A DNA stretch of 15,603 nucleotides from Chitinophagaceae bacterium (GCA_025455245.1 JALOMX010000007.1:1-15603); one strand, 5' to 3'; shown: positions 1 to 6,906, counted from the first letter of the stretch. Numbers and translations are program-made. The notes: generated by a model from the sequence alone, not told the origin.

Positions 1-788
1 ATGATATTGGGGCTTTTTTCTTTTTTCACTTTTCTGAAATCAGGTGTGTAATAAAAAAACAACCTGATGGTATGGTTCATGTCATATTGAAAACCGGAAA
101 ATTTTTGCTGGTAAACATTCATGTAGCCAAAATCAAAATTAAGGTTACTGCTCAGCTTTTGGCGAATGCCCAGAAATAACCTGTTTTGATCAAAAGTGTT
201 ATATACAATGGGTTTGCCAAAGTGAAAAAGAATTTCTTCTGCAATCACCGGCTTGGGAACCCATTGGTTTTTACTTACCGGGATGGTTACACTGATAAGG
301 TATCTCACCCGGTTGGTGAAGCGCCAGTCGCCGGTAGGTTTATCATCTGCAATGATTTGCTGCCAGCGTTGTTCATTGCGTACACGTTGCAGCAAATTTG
401 TACTTCCAAGCTTTGTGGTAAATATAGCCTGCTGATATAGCCGGTGTTCGTTTACATAAGCCTGCCAGTCAGACCTTGAGGGAGCAATCCACATGTGTGC
501 GTAGCCTGCTGCCACCGTAAAGTTGGGTAAAATGGCAAACTGAGGCGCAAAACGCAGTAAATAAAAGCTTGGATCACTTATCCCATTATTCCGGCGGATA
601 TGAATATCACCAATAATGGCCCAACGATCGCTGATGCGGGAGGTGGAGTTCAGGGAGGTCCAAAACTGTATTTGTTCATTGATTTCCTTTTCGGGCAACT
701 GACTATAAGCCTGCACATACCCAAATAAAATTGGCAACAGGTAAGCCCACTTTGCCCATAAGGATTTTTTAAATCCTGTGTGCTGCAT
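1..788 (-). CDS. DUF2490 family protein, 3' end beyond window
   Basis: This is an uninterrupted reading frame of about 262 codons read leftwards, with no stop before the window edge, so the C-terminus is missing. The N-terminus (about residues 1-29) is a typical Sec signal peptide: basic KK, a hydrophobic stretch, and an AYSQ-like cleavage region. The mature part is rich in alternating hydrophobic and aromatic strands. It carries DUF2490 hallmarks: an RNEQRWQ segment, an RFTNRVRYLISVTIP strand, an FG...FDQNRLFLG block and a GYMNVYQ strand near the visible end. The family is predicted to form a small outer-membrane beta-barrel; its function is not established. The start is the ATG at 786-788, just after a perfect -7 element, giving an almost leaderless transcript. 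A candidate Fnr-type box lies upstream at the same spacing as in the nos promoter, so it may be coregulated with N2O respiration. Family assignment is from motif memory; the role is unknown. Confidence 0.75.
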   Translation of the reverse strand, partial: MQHTGFKKSLWAKWAYLLPILFGYVQAYSQLPEKEINEQIQFWTSLNSTSRISDRWAIIGDIHIRRNNGISDPSFYLLRFAPQFAILPNFTVAAGYAHMWIAPSRSDWQAYVNEHRLYQQAIFTTKLGSTNLLQRVRNEQRWQQIIADDKPTGDWRFTNRVRYLISVTIPVSKNQWVPKPVIAEEILFHFGKPIVYNTFDQNRLFLGIRQKLSSNLNFDFGYMNVYQQKFSGFQYDMNHTIRLFFYYTPDFRKVKKEKSPNI

Positions 789-794
789 GGTGGG

Positions 795-802
795 CAAAGA
801 TA
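795..802 (-). promoter_or_regulatory. -7 promoter element of the DUF2490 gene
   Basis: The minus strand reads TATCTTTG, a perfect match to the Bacteroidota -7 consensus TAnnTTTG. It ends only 6 nt before the ATG, so the predicted transcript has a leader of a few nucleotides or none. No good TTTG -33 element is seen at normal distance, which suits an activator-dependent promoter. Confidence 0.5.
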
Positions 803-823
803 AGTTGCCGGAAAAATAGTGTT

Positions 824-839
824 TATGACAATAATCAGG
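824..839 (-). promoter_or_regulatory. candidate Fnr-type box upstream of DUF2490
   Basis: Read towards the DUF2490 gene the sequence is CCTGAT-TATT-GTCATA, matching 9 of 12 defined positions of the perfect TATGAT-N4-ATCATA box at 4269-4284. Its centre (831.5) is exactly 29.5 bp from the first base of the -7 element, the same as in three other promoters here. It overlaps the last codon and the stop of the DNA glycosylase gene. This is the weakest of the four boxes by sequence; the spacing is what supports it. Confidence 0.45.
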
Positions 840-1467
840 ATGGTGCAATTATATTCTTACGTTGAATATAAGCATGCCAATAACAATAGGTTGCCATGGT
901 GCGGTAAGGCTTGTACGTGGTTGCATATTCTTTTATTTCATCAATGCCCCAATCAGGCTTTTCATATATGTATCGTACACTGTTTACAAGGGCTACATCT
1001 CCTGTGGGAAAAACATCGTTCCTTTTCAGGCAAAGCATCAGCACCACATCTGCTGTCCATGGGCCAATGCCTTTTACCTGGATCAGGGTTTGCCGGACTT
1101 CATCGTCTGTTTTATCCGGCAAATCCTTCAGGTTTAGCAACTTATGTTCCACCATATGCGACAGGTGGTGTAAATACCCTGCTTTTTGACGGCTAACCGA
1201 AAGGTTTCTTAGATCCTGAGTATTTAACTGCAGCAAATTGTATGGCGTAATCTTCCCTAATGCCTGTTGCAACCTGCCGTACACTGCCTTTGCCGATGCA
1301 AGGCTAACCTGTTGTTCCAGAATGATCTGTACAAGTGTTTCAAATCCGAATGCACGCTCATACACCGGTGGAAAACCATACGTTTCGGTAATGGTTTGAA
1401 TGCTTTTATGTTTTTGGGCAAGTTGCCTGCAGATCGTTAAGAAATTATCCCGGGTGAAAGTGTTCAT
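835..1467 (-). CDS. AlkA-type DNA-3-methyladenine glycosylase (HhH-GPD)
   Basis: A 210-aa base-excision repair enzyme predicted to cleave the N-glycosidic bond of alkylated purines in the cytoplasm. The helix-hairpin-helix lies at about residues 128-144 (LIQVKGIGPWTADVVLM). It is followed by the catalytic aspartate D157 in FPTGDVAL. The YKPYRTMATYCYW stretch near 185-197 corresponds to the conserved C-terminal helix of AlkA-like enzymes. At 210 aa it has the HhH-GPD core and lacks the longer N-terminal domain of E. coli AlkA, as many bacterial AlkA2-type proteins do. Its ATG overlaps the stop of the upstream hydratase gene as ATGA, preceded by AAGGA, so translation is probably coupled. No alkylation-specific regulation is visible. 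The substrate range is not determined by sequence. Confidence 0.88.
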   Translation of the reverse strand: MNTFTRDNFLTICRQLAQKHKSIQTITETYGFPPVYERAFGFETLVQIILEQQVSLASAKAVYGRLQQALGKITPYNLLQLNTQDLRNLSVSRQKAGYLHHLSHMVEHKLLNLKDLPDKTDDEVRQTLIQVKGIGPWTADVVLMLCLKRNDVFPTGDVALVNSVRYIYEKPDWGIDEIKEYATTYKPYRTMATYCYWHAYIQRKNIIAPS

Positions 1468-2243
1468 TCCTTAACCTTCTGCTTAAACTTCTCTATGGCA
1501 TCCCTTGTAAACTTACTCATGACAAGCCTTCCGCTGATCGCTGCTTTTTCTTTCAGCAATTCATCCCAATGTTCAGTTCCTTCCCAAAAAGCTTTTTTAA
1601 GTTCAGATGTAGCTTCGGGGTTGGCCTGTGACAGTTTTTCGGCAATTCTTCCGATACTTTCATCCATGGTTTCTTTATCGTGATGGAGTTCTGCATAAAG
1701 CCCCTTTCTATGTGCCCAATCGGCGTGGCGCCACATAAAGGCATCCATAGCAATCTGGCTGAAACAGGACAGTCCTATTTTTCGCTGTACCGCAGGACCT
1801 ATAACATAAGGGCCTATTCCCACCGCAAGTTCGCTAAGTTTAATATCTGCGCCTTGTACCGCAATAGCGTAATCGCAGGCTGCGGCAATACCTACACCTC
1901 CACCGGTACATTTGCCATGTATGCGTCCAATTATTAACTTAGGGCATTTGCGCATGGCATTGATTACGGTGCCAAATCCGCTGAAAAAGCGCAATCCCTG
2001 TTCTTTTGTTTCTATTTGCAGCAATTCATCAAAATTGGCACCTGCACAAAAGGCGCCCTCTCCACCCGATTTCAGGATGATGACCCGGCATTCGGGATCG
2101 TCGCCTGCAACCTGAAAAGCTACCGATAGTGAATGCAGCATTTCGGCGGGCAACGAGTTGCTTTTGGGATGAAAAAATTCTATAGTTGTAATTCCGTGCT
2201 TAGTAAGGCTTTTTATATAAGCCTCTCCCATCTTGTAAATCAT
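1464..2243 (-). CDS. enoyl-CoA hydratase/isomerase family (crotonase) protein
   Basis: A 259-aa crotonase-fold protein of normal family length. The two oxyanion-hole segments are present: AFCAGANFDEL at about 64-74, and GKCTGGGVGIAAACDYA at about 110-126. Of the two catalytic acids of true enoyl-CoA hydratases, the second aligns with E138 in LSELAVGIGP. The first, expected in the GGGxE segment, is replaced by glycine (about G118). This suggests a reaction other than simple hydration, such as isomerisation, decarboxylation or hydrolysis of an acyl-CoA, or a hydratase using one acid. It shares an ATGA junction with the downstream DNA glycosylase, an unrelated partner, so the pairing gives no functional clue. 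The ATG at 2243 is chosen because a perfect -7 element lies about 22 nt upstream; a second in-frame ATG follows four codons later. Confidence 0.85.
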   Translation of the reverse strand: MIYKMGEAYIKSLTKHGITTIEFFHPKSNSLPAEMLHSLSVAFQVAGDDPECRVIILKSGGEGAFCAGANFDELLQIETKEQGLRFFSGFGTVINAMRKCPKLIIGRIHGKCTGGGVGIAAACDYAIAVQGADIKLSELAVGIGPYVIGPAVQRKIGLSCFSQIAMDAFMWRHADWAHRKGLYAELHHDKETMDESIGRIAEKLSQANPEATSELKKAFWEGTEHWDELLKEKAAISGRLVMSKFTRDAIEKFKQKVKE

Positions 2244-2265
2244 GACAATCGTTTTTATTCTTTAA

Positions 2266-2273
2266 CAAAGATA
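2266..2273 (-). promoter_or_regulatory. -7 promoter element of the hydratase-glycosylase operon
   Basis: The minus strand carries TATCTTTG, a perfect TAnnTTTG match, 22 nt before the hydratase ATG. A TTTC lies about 20 bp upstream in the place of the -33 TTTG element. Unlike the four Fnr-box promoters, the position 29.5 bp upstream has no TGAT-type dyad, so this looks like a constitutive housekeeping promoter. Confidence 0.55.
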
Positions 2274-2297
2274 CAATAGCCGGGGGAGGTCATGAAA

Positions 2298-3560
2298 TCA
2301 GGAAGCAGGGTTGCCGAAATATTTTTTTGGGTCAAATACATAGCTGACGACGAGTAAGGCCGTGCCTGTTACCAAAAAAATGGCCGCTGTGAACAGGCTT
2401 TGGTTGGTAAAGGGTATGGTTATCCAACCGATATATCCAAAACCCTGCAGCATCAGGGTAATTTCGGTAAGCAAAAAACCTGTAATAAACAGAAGGAGGC
2501 CCGCCTTAAAAGCCCCATTATTGATGAATACTTTTTTGTAATGTAAAAAGCCAAGGAGGAAAAAGGAAATGCATCCGATTAATATTAAATGAAGATAGCC
2601 AATGACAACGGGACGATAACCAAAAGCAAATTTACTGAGCGCCGGTATGGTAGATAATGCCTGTAGAAATACCCGGAGTAAAAAGGAAATGAATGCGAGG
2701 CCGAACAACCATTTTGCCGGTTCGGATATGATTGGGAGAAAATTCTTTTTCCATTCCCTGAATGGGGTGTATAGCCTTACAACTGCAAGGAGTTGCCAAA
2801 GACCTGCAATCGAAGCAATGTAGTAGATCCATGCCGGCAGTTTTAACCACAAAACCGATAAAAGTATTGCAGGTATGCAGGCATATGCAAGCCAACGGAT
2901 GGATTGAAATATCTTTTTTCTGTACCGGATTTCGGGAAGGGGCAAAATAGCCGCTGCAAGCCCCAGGATTCCAAAAAAGAACCAGCCATTGTATTGGAAA
3001 TGTAAAAAGAAATAAAGTGCTGAAAAATACAATGGCTGTGAGCCTGATCCGGTGGCCATTAATCCGGCCAGCCAAAATGCCCCCAATGAAGAAATGACGA
3101 GAAAGGCAAGTGCAGCCTTTATGGAAAAAGCCGAAATTTTATTGCCCCAATAAACTTGTGTACATGTTTTCCAAACTTTCCATACAAAAAAATAGGAGAT
3201 CAGGATAGAAAGTGTAGAAAAGAGAATTGACAAAGGTGCATACCCGCCTACAGGAAAGGTAAGCAACATGCCATAGGCAGCGACAAGGTGGGCACGTAAG
3301 GTGTTTCTGAGTGGCTTGTCCAGGGCCGGATTTTCCGAAGATATTTTTTGAGTAATTGCCGTCATCAATACCAGCGAAATCCATCCTGCAAATGCAAAAT
3401 GGCTATGGCCATGTAAAAAGAATTTATGGTTTACCCAGGGCAATGACGCCACCATTTTATAACGCAGCAAGGTTCCGATGGCGGCCACCAGAAAGAGGTT
3501 GAAAAGAGCAATCCCGTAAAATGATCTGAATCTTTCCTTCCCTTTTTCTTTTGTATGCAT
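2298..3560 (-). CDS. polytopic membrane protein with conserved His motifs (heme-copper oxidase/NnrS-like)
   Basis: A 420-aa inner-membrane protein with about 11-12 predicted transmembrane helices filling the whole chain. The most striking feature is a histidine cluster at the start of the second helix: H45, then HGHSH at 50-54, followed by FAFAGW. A second motif, LHFQYNGWFFFG, lies near 186-197 (H187), and GYLH...FLHYKK gives H324 and H340. A histidine opening helix II resembles the low-spin haem ligand of NorB/CcoN-type oxidases and also the NnrS pattern, but the canonical HPEVY and HH copper motifs are absent. I infer a haem- or metal-binding membrane protein linked to NO/N2O metabolism. 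The function is unproven. It lies just downstream of the Crp/Fnr gene on the same strand, has its own Fnr-type box and -7 element, and so is probably coregulated with nosZ. The start is the ATG at 3558-3560. Confidence 0.7.
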   Translation of the reverse strand: MHTKEKGKERFRSFYGIALFNLFLVAAIGTLLRYKMVASLPWVNHKFFLHGHSHFAFAGWISLVLMTAITQKISSENPALDKPLRNTLRAHLVAAYGMLLTFPVGGYAPLSILFSTLSILISYFFVWKVWKTCTQVYWGNKISAFSIKAALAFLVISSLGAFWLAGLMATGSGSQPLYFSALYFFLHFQYNGWFFFGILGLAAAILPLPEIRYRKKIFQSIRWLAYACIPAILLSVLWLKLPAWIYYIASIAGLWQLLAVVRLYTPFREWKKNFLPIISEPAKWLFGLAFISFLLRVFLQALSTIPALSKFAFGYRPVVIGYLHLILIGCISFFLLGFLHYKKVFINNGAFKAGLLLFITGFLLTEITLMLQGFGYIGWITIPFTNQSLFTAAIFLVTGTALLVVSYVFDPKKYFGNPAS

Positions 3561-3565
3561 AACTG

Positions 3566-3610
3566 CAAAGCAAGTATGTTTCTGAAGCCGGACTTATGCG
3601 CAAAATCATA
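3566..3610 (-). promoter_or_regulatory. Fnr-type box plus -7 element of the 420-aa membrane protein gene
   Basis: On the minus strand TATGAT-TTTG-CGCATA occupies 3595-3610 and matches 10 of 12 positions of the perfect box at 4269-4284. The extended sequence around it is 15 of 18 identical to the nos promoter box. The -7-like element TTGCTTTG (3566-3573, one defined mismatch to TAnnTTTG) begins 29.5 bp from the box centre, corresponding to about -41.5. The box directly abuts the Crp/Fnr stop codon (3611-3613). Confidence 0.6.
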
Positions 3611-4252
3611 TCAGGCGGTTAAATAAACCTTACCGCTTTCAATTTTTAATTCACCCCTTTGTTCGAGTGACCTTATTGTCCGGATAACTGTTTCAACCCT
3701 GAGGCCGGTCATGTCGGCAATTTGCTGCCGTGTATATGGAACCTTAATTCTTTTGTTTTCTGTTGTTTTGTGTTTGGCTTTGTACAGATCAAACATGGTA
3801 ATAATGCGGTGTTCGGGTTCGTAACAGGCAAGTTCTCTCGATACAATGGCTTTCATATGCATCCTTTTGCAGAGTGTTCTTGTAAAGTCCATCAGTATTT
3901 TTGGATCATCTTTTAAAATTTCCATGAAACTCTCCTTTCTTAACCTGATAATGGTGCAATCGGTTTCGGCAACTGCACTCGAGGGGTAAACACCTTCATA
4001 AAACAAGGGCGGTTCACCAAAGGCATCACCTGCTTCAAAAATCCCCTGAATAAACTCTTTTCCCTGCTCATTGCAGTTTGTCATTTTTACGGACCCTTCT
4101 TCAATCTGATGGTAAAAAAGCGCAAGGGAATCTTCCTTAAAGATGATTTCACCTTTTCGGTATTGGCGAAAGTTAGCGCCCCAGGTAATCAGCATGTCTG
4201 TATTTATGGCCAAAACAATACCTATTTGTGGTTCAAAATTAGGTTCATCCAT
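3611..4252 (-). CDS. Crp/Fnr-family transcriptional regulator, probable regulator of the nos genes
   Basis: A 213-aa regulator: an N-terminal cNMP-type sensor beta-roll (about 25-115, with a KGEIIF opening and a GEPPLF turn), a dimerisation helix (about 115-140) and a C-terminal winged HTH (about 170-213). The recognition helix reads GLRVETVIRTI, with V-E and the arginine placed as in FNR, and without the R-E pair of CRP. This predicts TGAT half-sites, which are exactly what flank this gene. The four N-terminal and central cysteines of oxygen-sensing FNR are missing; cysteines occur only near 60, 99, 128 and 143. The signal may therefore be NO, haem or something else, as in DNR/NNR-type proteins (inference). 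It is divergent from the nos operon. The start is uncertain: ATG 4252 is given, but the likely -7 element abuts it, so the ATG at 4195 (194 aa) is a serious alternative. Confidence 0.85.
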   Translation of the reverse strand: MDEPNFEPQIGIVLAINTDMLITWGANFRQYRKGEIIFKEDSLALFYHQIEEGSVKMTNCNEQGKEFIQGIFEAGDAFGEPPLFYEGVYPSSAVAETDCTIIRLRKESFMEILKDDPKILMDFTRTLCKRMHMKAIVSRELACYEPEHRIITMFDLYKAKHKTTENKRIKVPYTRQQIADMTGLRVETVIRTIRSLEQRGELKIESGKVYLTA

Positions 4253-4260
4253 CAAATCTA
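4253..4260 (-). promoter_or_regulatory. -7 element of the Crp/Fnr regulator gene
   Basis: The minus strand reads TAGATTTG, a perfect TAnnTTTG match touching the ATG at 4252. If it is used, transcription would start at about 4248, inside the longer reading frame, favouring the ATG at 4195. The perfect Fnr-type box at 4269-4284 would then be centred near -28.5, between the -33 and -7 regions, a position that normally represses: negative autoregulation (inference). Confidence 0.4.
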
Positions 4261-4268
4261 TTGTAAAT

Positions 4269-4284
4269 TATGATAAGAATCATA
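4269..4284. promoter_or_regulatory. perfect Fnr-type palindrome between regulator and nos operon
   Basis: TATGAT-AAGA-ATCATA is a perfect 6-4-6 inverted repeat with the TGAT-N4-ATCA core of Fnr/DNR sites. It lies in the 113-bp divergent spacer. Its centre is 33 bp upstream of the second box at 4302-4317, that is about -74.5 for the nos operon and about -28.5 for the regulator gene. It may serve both directions. Confidence 0.65.
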
Positions 4285-4292
4285 TTTTAAAG

Positions 4293-4307
4293 ATCATATT
4301 TTATGAT
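4293..4307. repeat. inverted repeat overlapping the nos promoter box
   Basis: ATCATA-TTT-TATGAT is a perfect inverted repeat of the same half-site as the Fnr-type boxes but in the opposite (back-to-back) arrangement. Its right arm is the left half of the box at 4302-4317. With the preceding TATTTT-AAAG it also makes a degraded third box at 4283-4298. This could be a cluster of half-sites for cooperative binding, or a by-product of A/T-rich sequence. Confidence 0.4.
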
Positions 4308-4346
4308 TCAACGCATAAGATCCGGGGCATGGGTGGAGTAATCTTG
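4302..4346 (+). promoter_or_regulatory. nos operon promoter: Fnr-type box and -7 element
   Basis: The box TATGAT-TCAA-CGCATA (4302-4317) matches 10 of 12 positions of the perfect palindrome at 4269-4284. The -7-like element TAATCTTG (4339-4346, one defined mismatch to TAnnTTTG) begins 29.5 bp from the box centre. With a start near 4351 the box sits at about -41.5, the class II activator position of Crp/Fnr proteins. No -33 TTTG is evident between them, consistent with dependence on an activator. The leader to the cytochrome ATG would be about 15 nt. Confidence 0.65.
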
Positions 4347-4365
4347 CACCATAAATTTCAAAGGC

Positions 4366-4836
4366 ATGAAAAAGATATTAGTACCGGTATTATTGGCCGG
4401 GATTTTTTGGGCTTGCGGAGGAAATGATTCTTCGCAAAATGAAGCCTCCGGTGAAAAACCACAGTCGATGGTTGAAGATAAAGAAGCCTACGACGCAAAG
4501 AGAGGCGTGGGTAAGTTTACAACCGTAGATGTAGGTGCCACACTTGATAAAGCAATGGCAGCAAACGGGCAAAAGTCCTTCGATATAAAATGTGCAAGCT
4601 GCCACAAGTTAACAGATGAAAGATTAGTTGGGCCGGGTTGGGCGAAAGTTACCGAAAGACGTACCCCGGTTTGGCTGATGAACTTTATGACCAATGTAGA
4701 TGAAATGATTGACAAGGACCCTGAAGTTCAGGCTATGCTTGAAATATGCCTTGTTCGTATGCCCAATCAAAACATTGCCGACGATGAAGCACGCAACCTC
4801 CTCGAATTCATGCGGGAAAATGATGGCGTGAAATAA
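4366..4836 (+). CDS. mono-haem c-type cytochrome lipoprotein of the nos operon
   Basis: A 156-aa exported lipoprotein. The signal peptide ends in a lipobox with acylated C17 (FWAC), so it should be anchored on the periplasmic side. A flexible acidic linker (about 20-50) precedes one class I cytochrome c domain. The haem-binding CASCH is at 76-80, and M132 in VRMPNQ is the likely axial methionine. It is the first gene of the operon, 33 bp before nosZ. Cytochromes of this type commonly accompany clade II nosZ in Bacteroidota. The likely job is delivering electrons from the membrane respiratory chain to the CuA centre of NosZ (inference from family and position; the donor is not identified). The start ATG fits the signal peptide and lies about 15 nt after the predicted transcription start. 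Confidence 0.88.
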   Translation: MKKILVPVLLAGIFWACGGNDSSQNEASGEKPQSMVEDKEAYDAKRGVGKFTTVDVGATLDKAMAANGQKSFDIKCASCHKLTDERLVGPGWAKVTERRTPVWLMNFMTNVDEMIDKDPEVQAMLEICLVRMPNQNIADDEARNLLEFMRENDGVK

Positions 4837-4869
4837 CCCGATACTGCTATTAATTATAAACAAACCAAT

Positions 4870-6870
4870 ATGAAAAATTCCTTTCTTTACTTATCATGCA
4901 TTCTGGTATTCGGTGTGCTTGCAACCACAGGATGTAAACCTAAAGGCACCGGTTCGGCAGTGGCAGGCGATGCTGCACAAAAAGCTTTTGTGCCCCCGGG
5001 CAAATATGATGAATATTACAATTTTGTATCCGGCGGATTTAGTGGACAGTTAAGCGTTTATGGCCTTCCTTCCGGCCGTCTTTTCAGGGTAATTCCTGTG
5101 TTCAGTGTAGATCCTGAAAAGGGCTGGGGCTACAGTGAAGAATCCAAACCCATGCTGATGACATCGGGTGGATTTGAACCCTGGGATGACCTTCACCATA
5201 CCGAACTTTCGCAAACTAATGGCGAAATTGACGGCCGCTGGGTTTTTGGAAATGCAAACAATACTCCAAGGGTTGCACGGATCGACCTTAAAACTTTCCG
5301 TACAGCAGAAATTATTGAATTGCCAAACAGTGCCGGTAACCACTCTTCGCCGTTTATTACCGAGAACACCGAATACGTGGTAGCGGGTACCCGTTTCAGT
5401 GTACCTCCCGATTTTGCCAACGGCGATGTACCCATTTCAAGTTATAAGGAAAACTTTAAAGGGACCATCAGCTTTATCAGTGTTGAAAAGGAAACAGGCC
5501 ACATGAATATTGCCTTTCAGCTTTTGTTGCCCGGAGTAAACTTCGACCTGAGCCATGCCGGTAAAGGCAAAAGCCACGGATGGTTTTTCTTTAGCTGTTA
5601 CAACAGTGAACAGGCAAATTCTTTACTGGAAGTAAATGCTTCGCAAAGAGATAAGGACTTTATTCTCGCCGTAAACTGGAAAAAAGCAGAAGAATACCTG
5701 AAAGCAGGCAAGGGCGAAAAGAAATCAGTGAAATACGCCCGCAACCGTTGGGATGAAAAAGCCCATACAGGCGTGCATGAAATTTTAAATGAAGTAACGG
5801 TGCTTGATGCAACGGTGCTTCAGGATATTTGTTATCTGATCCCTTGTCCTAAGTCACCTCACGGATGTGACGTGGATCCAACCGGAGAATACATTGTTGG
5901 TAGCGGAAAGCTTGCTGCATTAATTCCAGTGTTCAGCTTTACAAAGTTGCAAAAGGCAATTGCCGCCAAAGATTTTGACGGAGCTTATGAAGGAATACCT
6001 GTTGTTAAATATGAATCTGCCTTGCATGGCGAAGTTAAGAAGCCGGGTCTTGGACCTTTGCACACTGAATTTGATGGAAAAGGAAATGCGTATACCTCTT
6101 TCTTTGTGTCAAGTGAGATTGTGAAGTGGAATATTGAAAAACTGGAAGTGGTTGATCGTGCACCTACTTACTATTCCATTGGTCACCTTTGTATTCCCGG
6201 CGGCGACAGTAAGAAACCTTCTGCAAAATATGTTATTGGTTATAACAAAATTACCAAAGACCGCTACCTGCCAACGGGCCCCGAATTGGCGCAGAGTGCT
6301 CAGATATATGATATCAGCGGTGATAAGATGCAGCTCATAAACGATTTCCCCACAATTGGCGAGCCGCACTATGCACAGGCAGCCCCGGCTGAACTGATCA
6401 TGAAGAACAGCCTTAAGATTTATAAGATAGAAGAAAATACCCATCCGTACGTTTCAAAAGGTGAAAAAGAAAGCAAAGTGGTACGCGAAGGAAATAAAGT
6501 TCATGTGTACATGACGGCGGTAAGATCGCATTTCGCGCCTGATAATATTGAAGGGGTGAAGCTTGGTGATGAAGTGTATTTTCACCTGACCAACCTTGAA
6601 CAGGATTGGGATGTTCCGCATGGCTTTGCCGTGAAGGGCGGAAATACAGCTGAATTGCTGATTATGCCGGGCGAAACACAGACATTAAAGTGGGTTCCTA
6701 AGAAAGTTGGGATATACCCGATTTACTGTACCGATTTCTGCAGTGCTTTACACCAGGAAATGCAGGGATATGTAAGGGTGAGTCCGGCCGGCAGCAATGT
6801 GCCTTTGACATTCAGCCTTGGAAAAAATTCCGATGACCCTAAAGCGAACAGTCCGGAAACACCTAAGTGA
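4870..6870 (+). CDS. nosZ: nitrous oxide reductase, clade II (atypical) NosZ
   Basis: A 666-aa periplasmic two-domain copper enzyme reducing N2O to N2. The signal peptide is Sec/SPII (lipobox TTGC, C22), not the twin-arginine type of clade I NosZ, so it is a lipoprotein. The seven-bladed propeller (about 45-520) supplies seven histidines for CuZ: H109 and H110 in DDLHHTELS, H158 in NSAGNHSS, H331 in SPHGCDVDP, H398 in GPLHTEFDGKG, H439 in SIGHL and H500 in GEPHYAQA. The C-terminal cupredoxin domain (about 535-640) has the CuA ligands H584 (DVPHGF) and C620, C624, H628, M631 in CTDFCSALHQEM. DxHHTxxS and the KSHGWFFFS segment are clade II marks. All ligands are present, so an active enzyme is expected. 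It follows the cytochrome gene and is followed by two stacked hairpins. Length is normal. Confidence 0.98.
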   Translation: MKNSFLYLSCILVFGVLATTGCKPKGTGSAVAGDAAQKAFVPPGKYDEYYNFVSGGFSGQLSVYGLPSGRLFRVIPVFSVDPEKGWGYSEESKPMLMTSGGFEPWDDLHHTELSQTNGEIDGRWVFGNANNTPRVARIDLKTFRTAEIIELPNSAGNHSSPFITENTEYVVAGTRFSVPPDFANGDVPISSYKENFKGTISFISVEKETGHMNIAFQLLLPGVNFDLSHAGKGKSHGWFFFSCYNSEQANSLLEVNASQRDKDFILAVNWKKAEEYLKAGKGEKKSVKYARNRWDEKAHTGVHEILNEVTVLDATVLQDICYLIPCPKSPHGCDVDPTGEYIVGSGKLAALIPVFSFTKLQKAIAAKDFDGAYEGIPVVKYESALHGEVKKPGLGPLHTEFDGKGNAYTSFFVSSEIVKWNIEKLEVVDRAPTYYSIGHLCIPGGDSKKPSAKYVIGYNKITKDRYLPTGPELAQSAQIYDISGDKMQLINDFPTIGEPHYAQAAPAELIMKNSLKIYKIEENTHPYVSKGEKESKVVREGNKVHVYMTAVRSHFAPDNIEGVKLGDEVYFHLTNLEQDWDVPHGFAVKGGNTAELLIMPGETQTLKWVPKKVGIYPIYCTDFCSALHQEMQGYVRVSPAGSNVPLTFSLGKNSDDPKANSPETPK

Positions 6871-6906
6871 TGAAAAGTAATTTGAGCGTATCATAGGGTG
6901 AGGAAA

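Noticed and set aside
2290..2310. Possible Fnr-type box upstream of the hydratase operon
   Set aside because: At the tested position (centre 2302.5) the sequence has no TGAT-N4-ATCA dyad; a nearby CCTGATTT is a lone half-site.
2632..3075. 147-aa reading frame on the minus strand inside the 420-aa membrane protein gene
   Set aside because: It is an out-of-frame shadow without any recognisable domain or codon pattern. The longer frame has clear membrane topology and motifs.
6109..6444. 111-aa frame opposite nosZ
   Set aside because: It lies fully inside nosZ, whose copper ligands flank and include the region, and has no features of its own.
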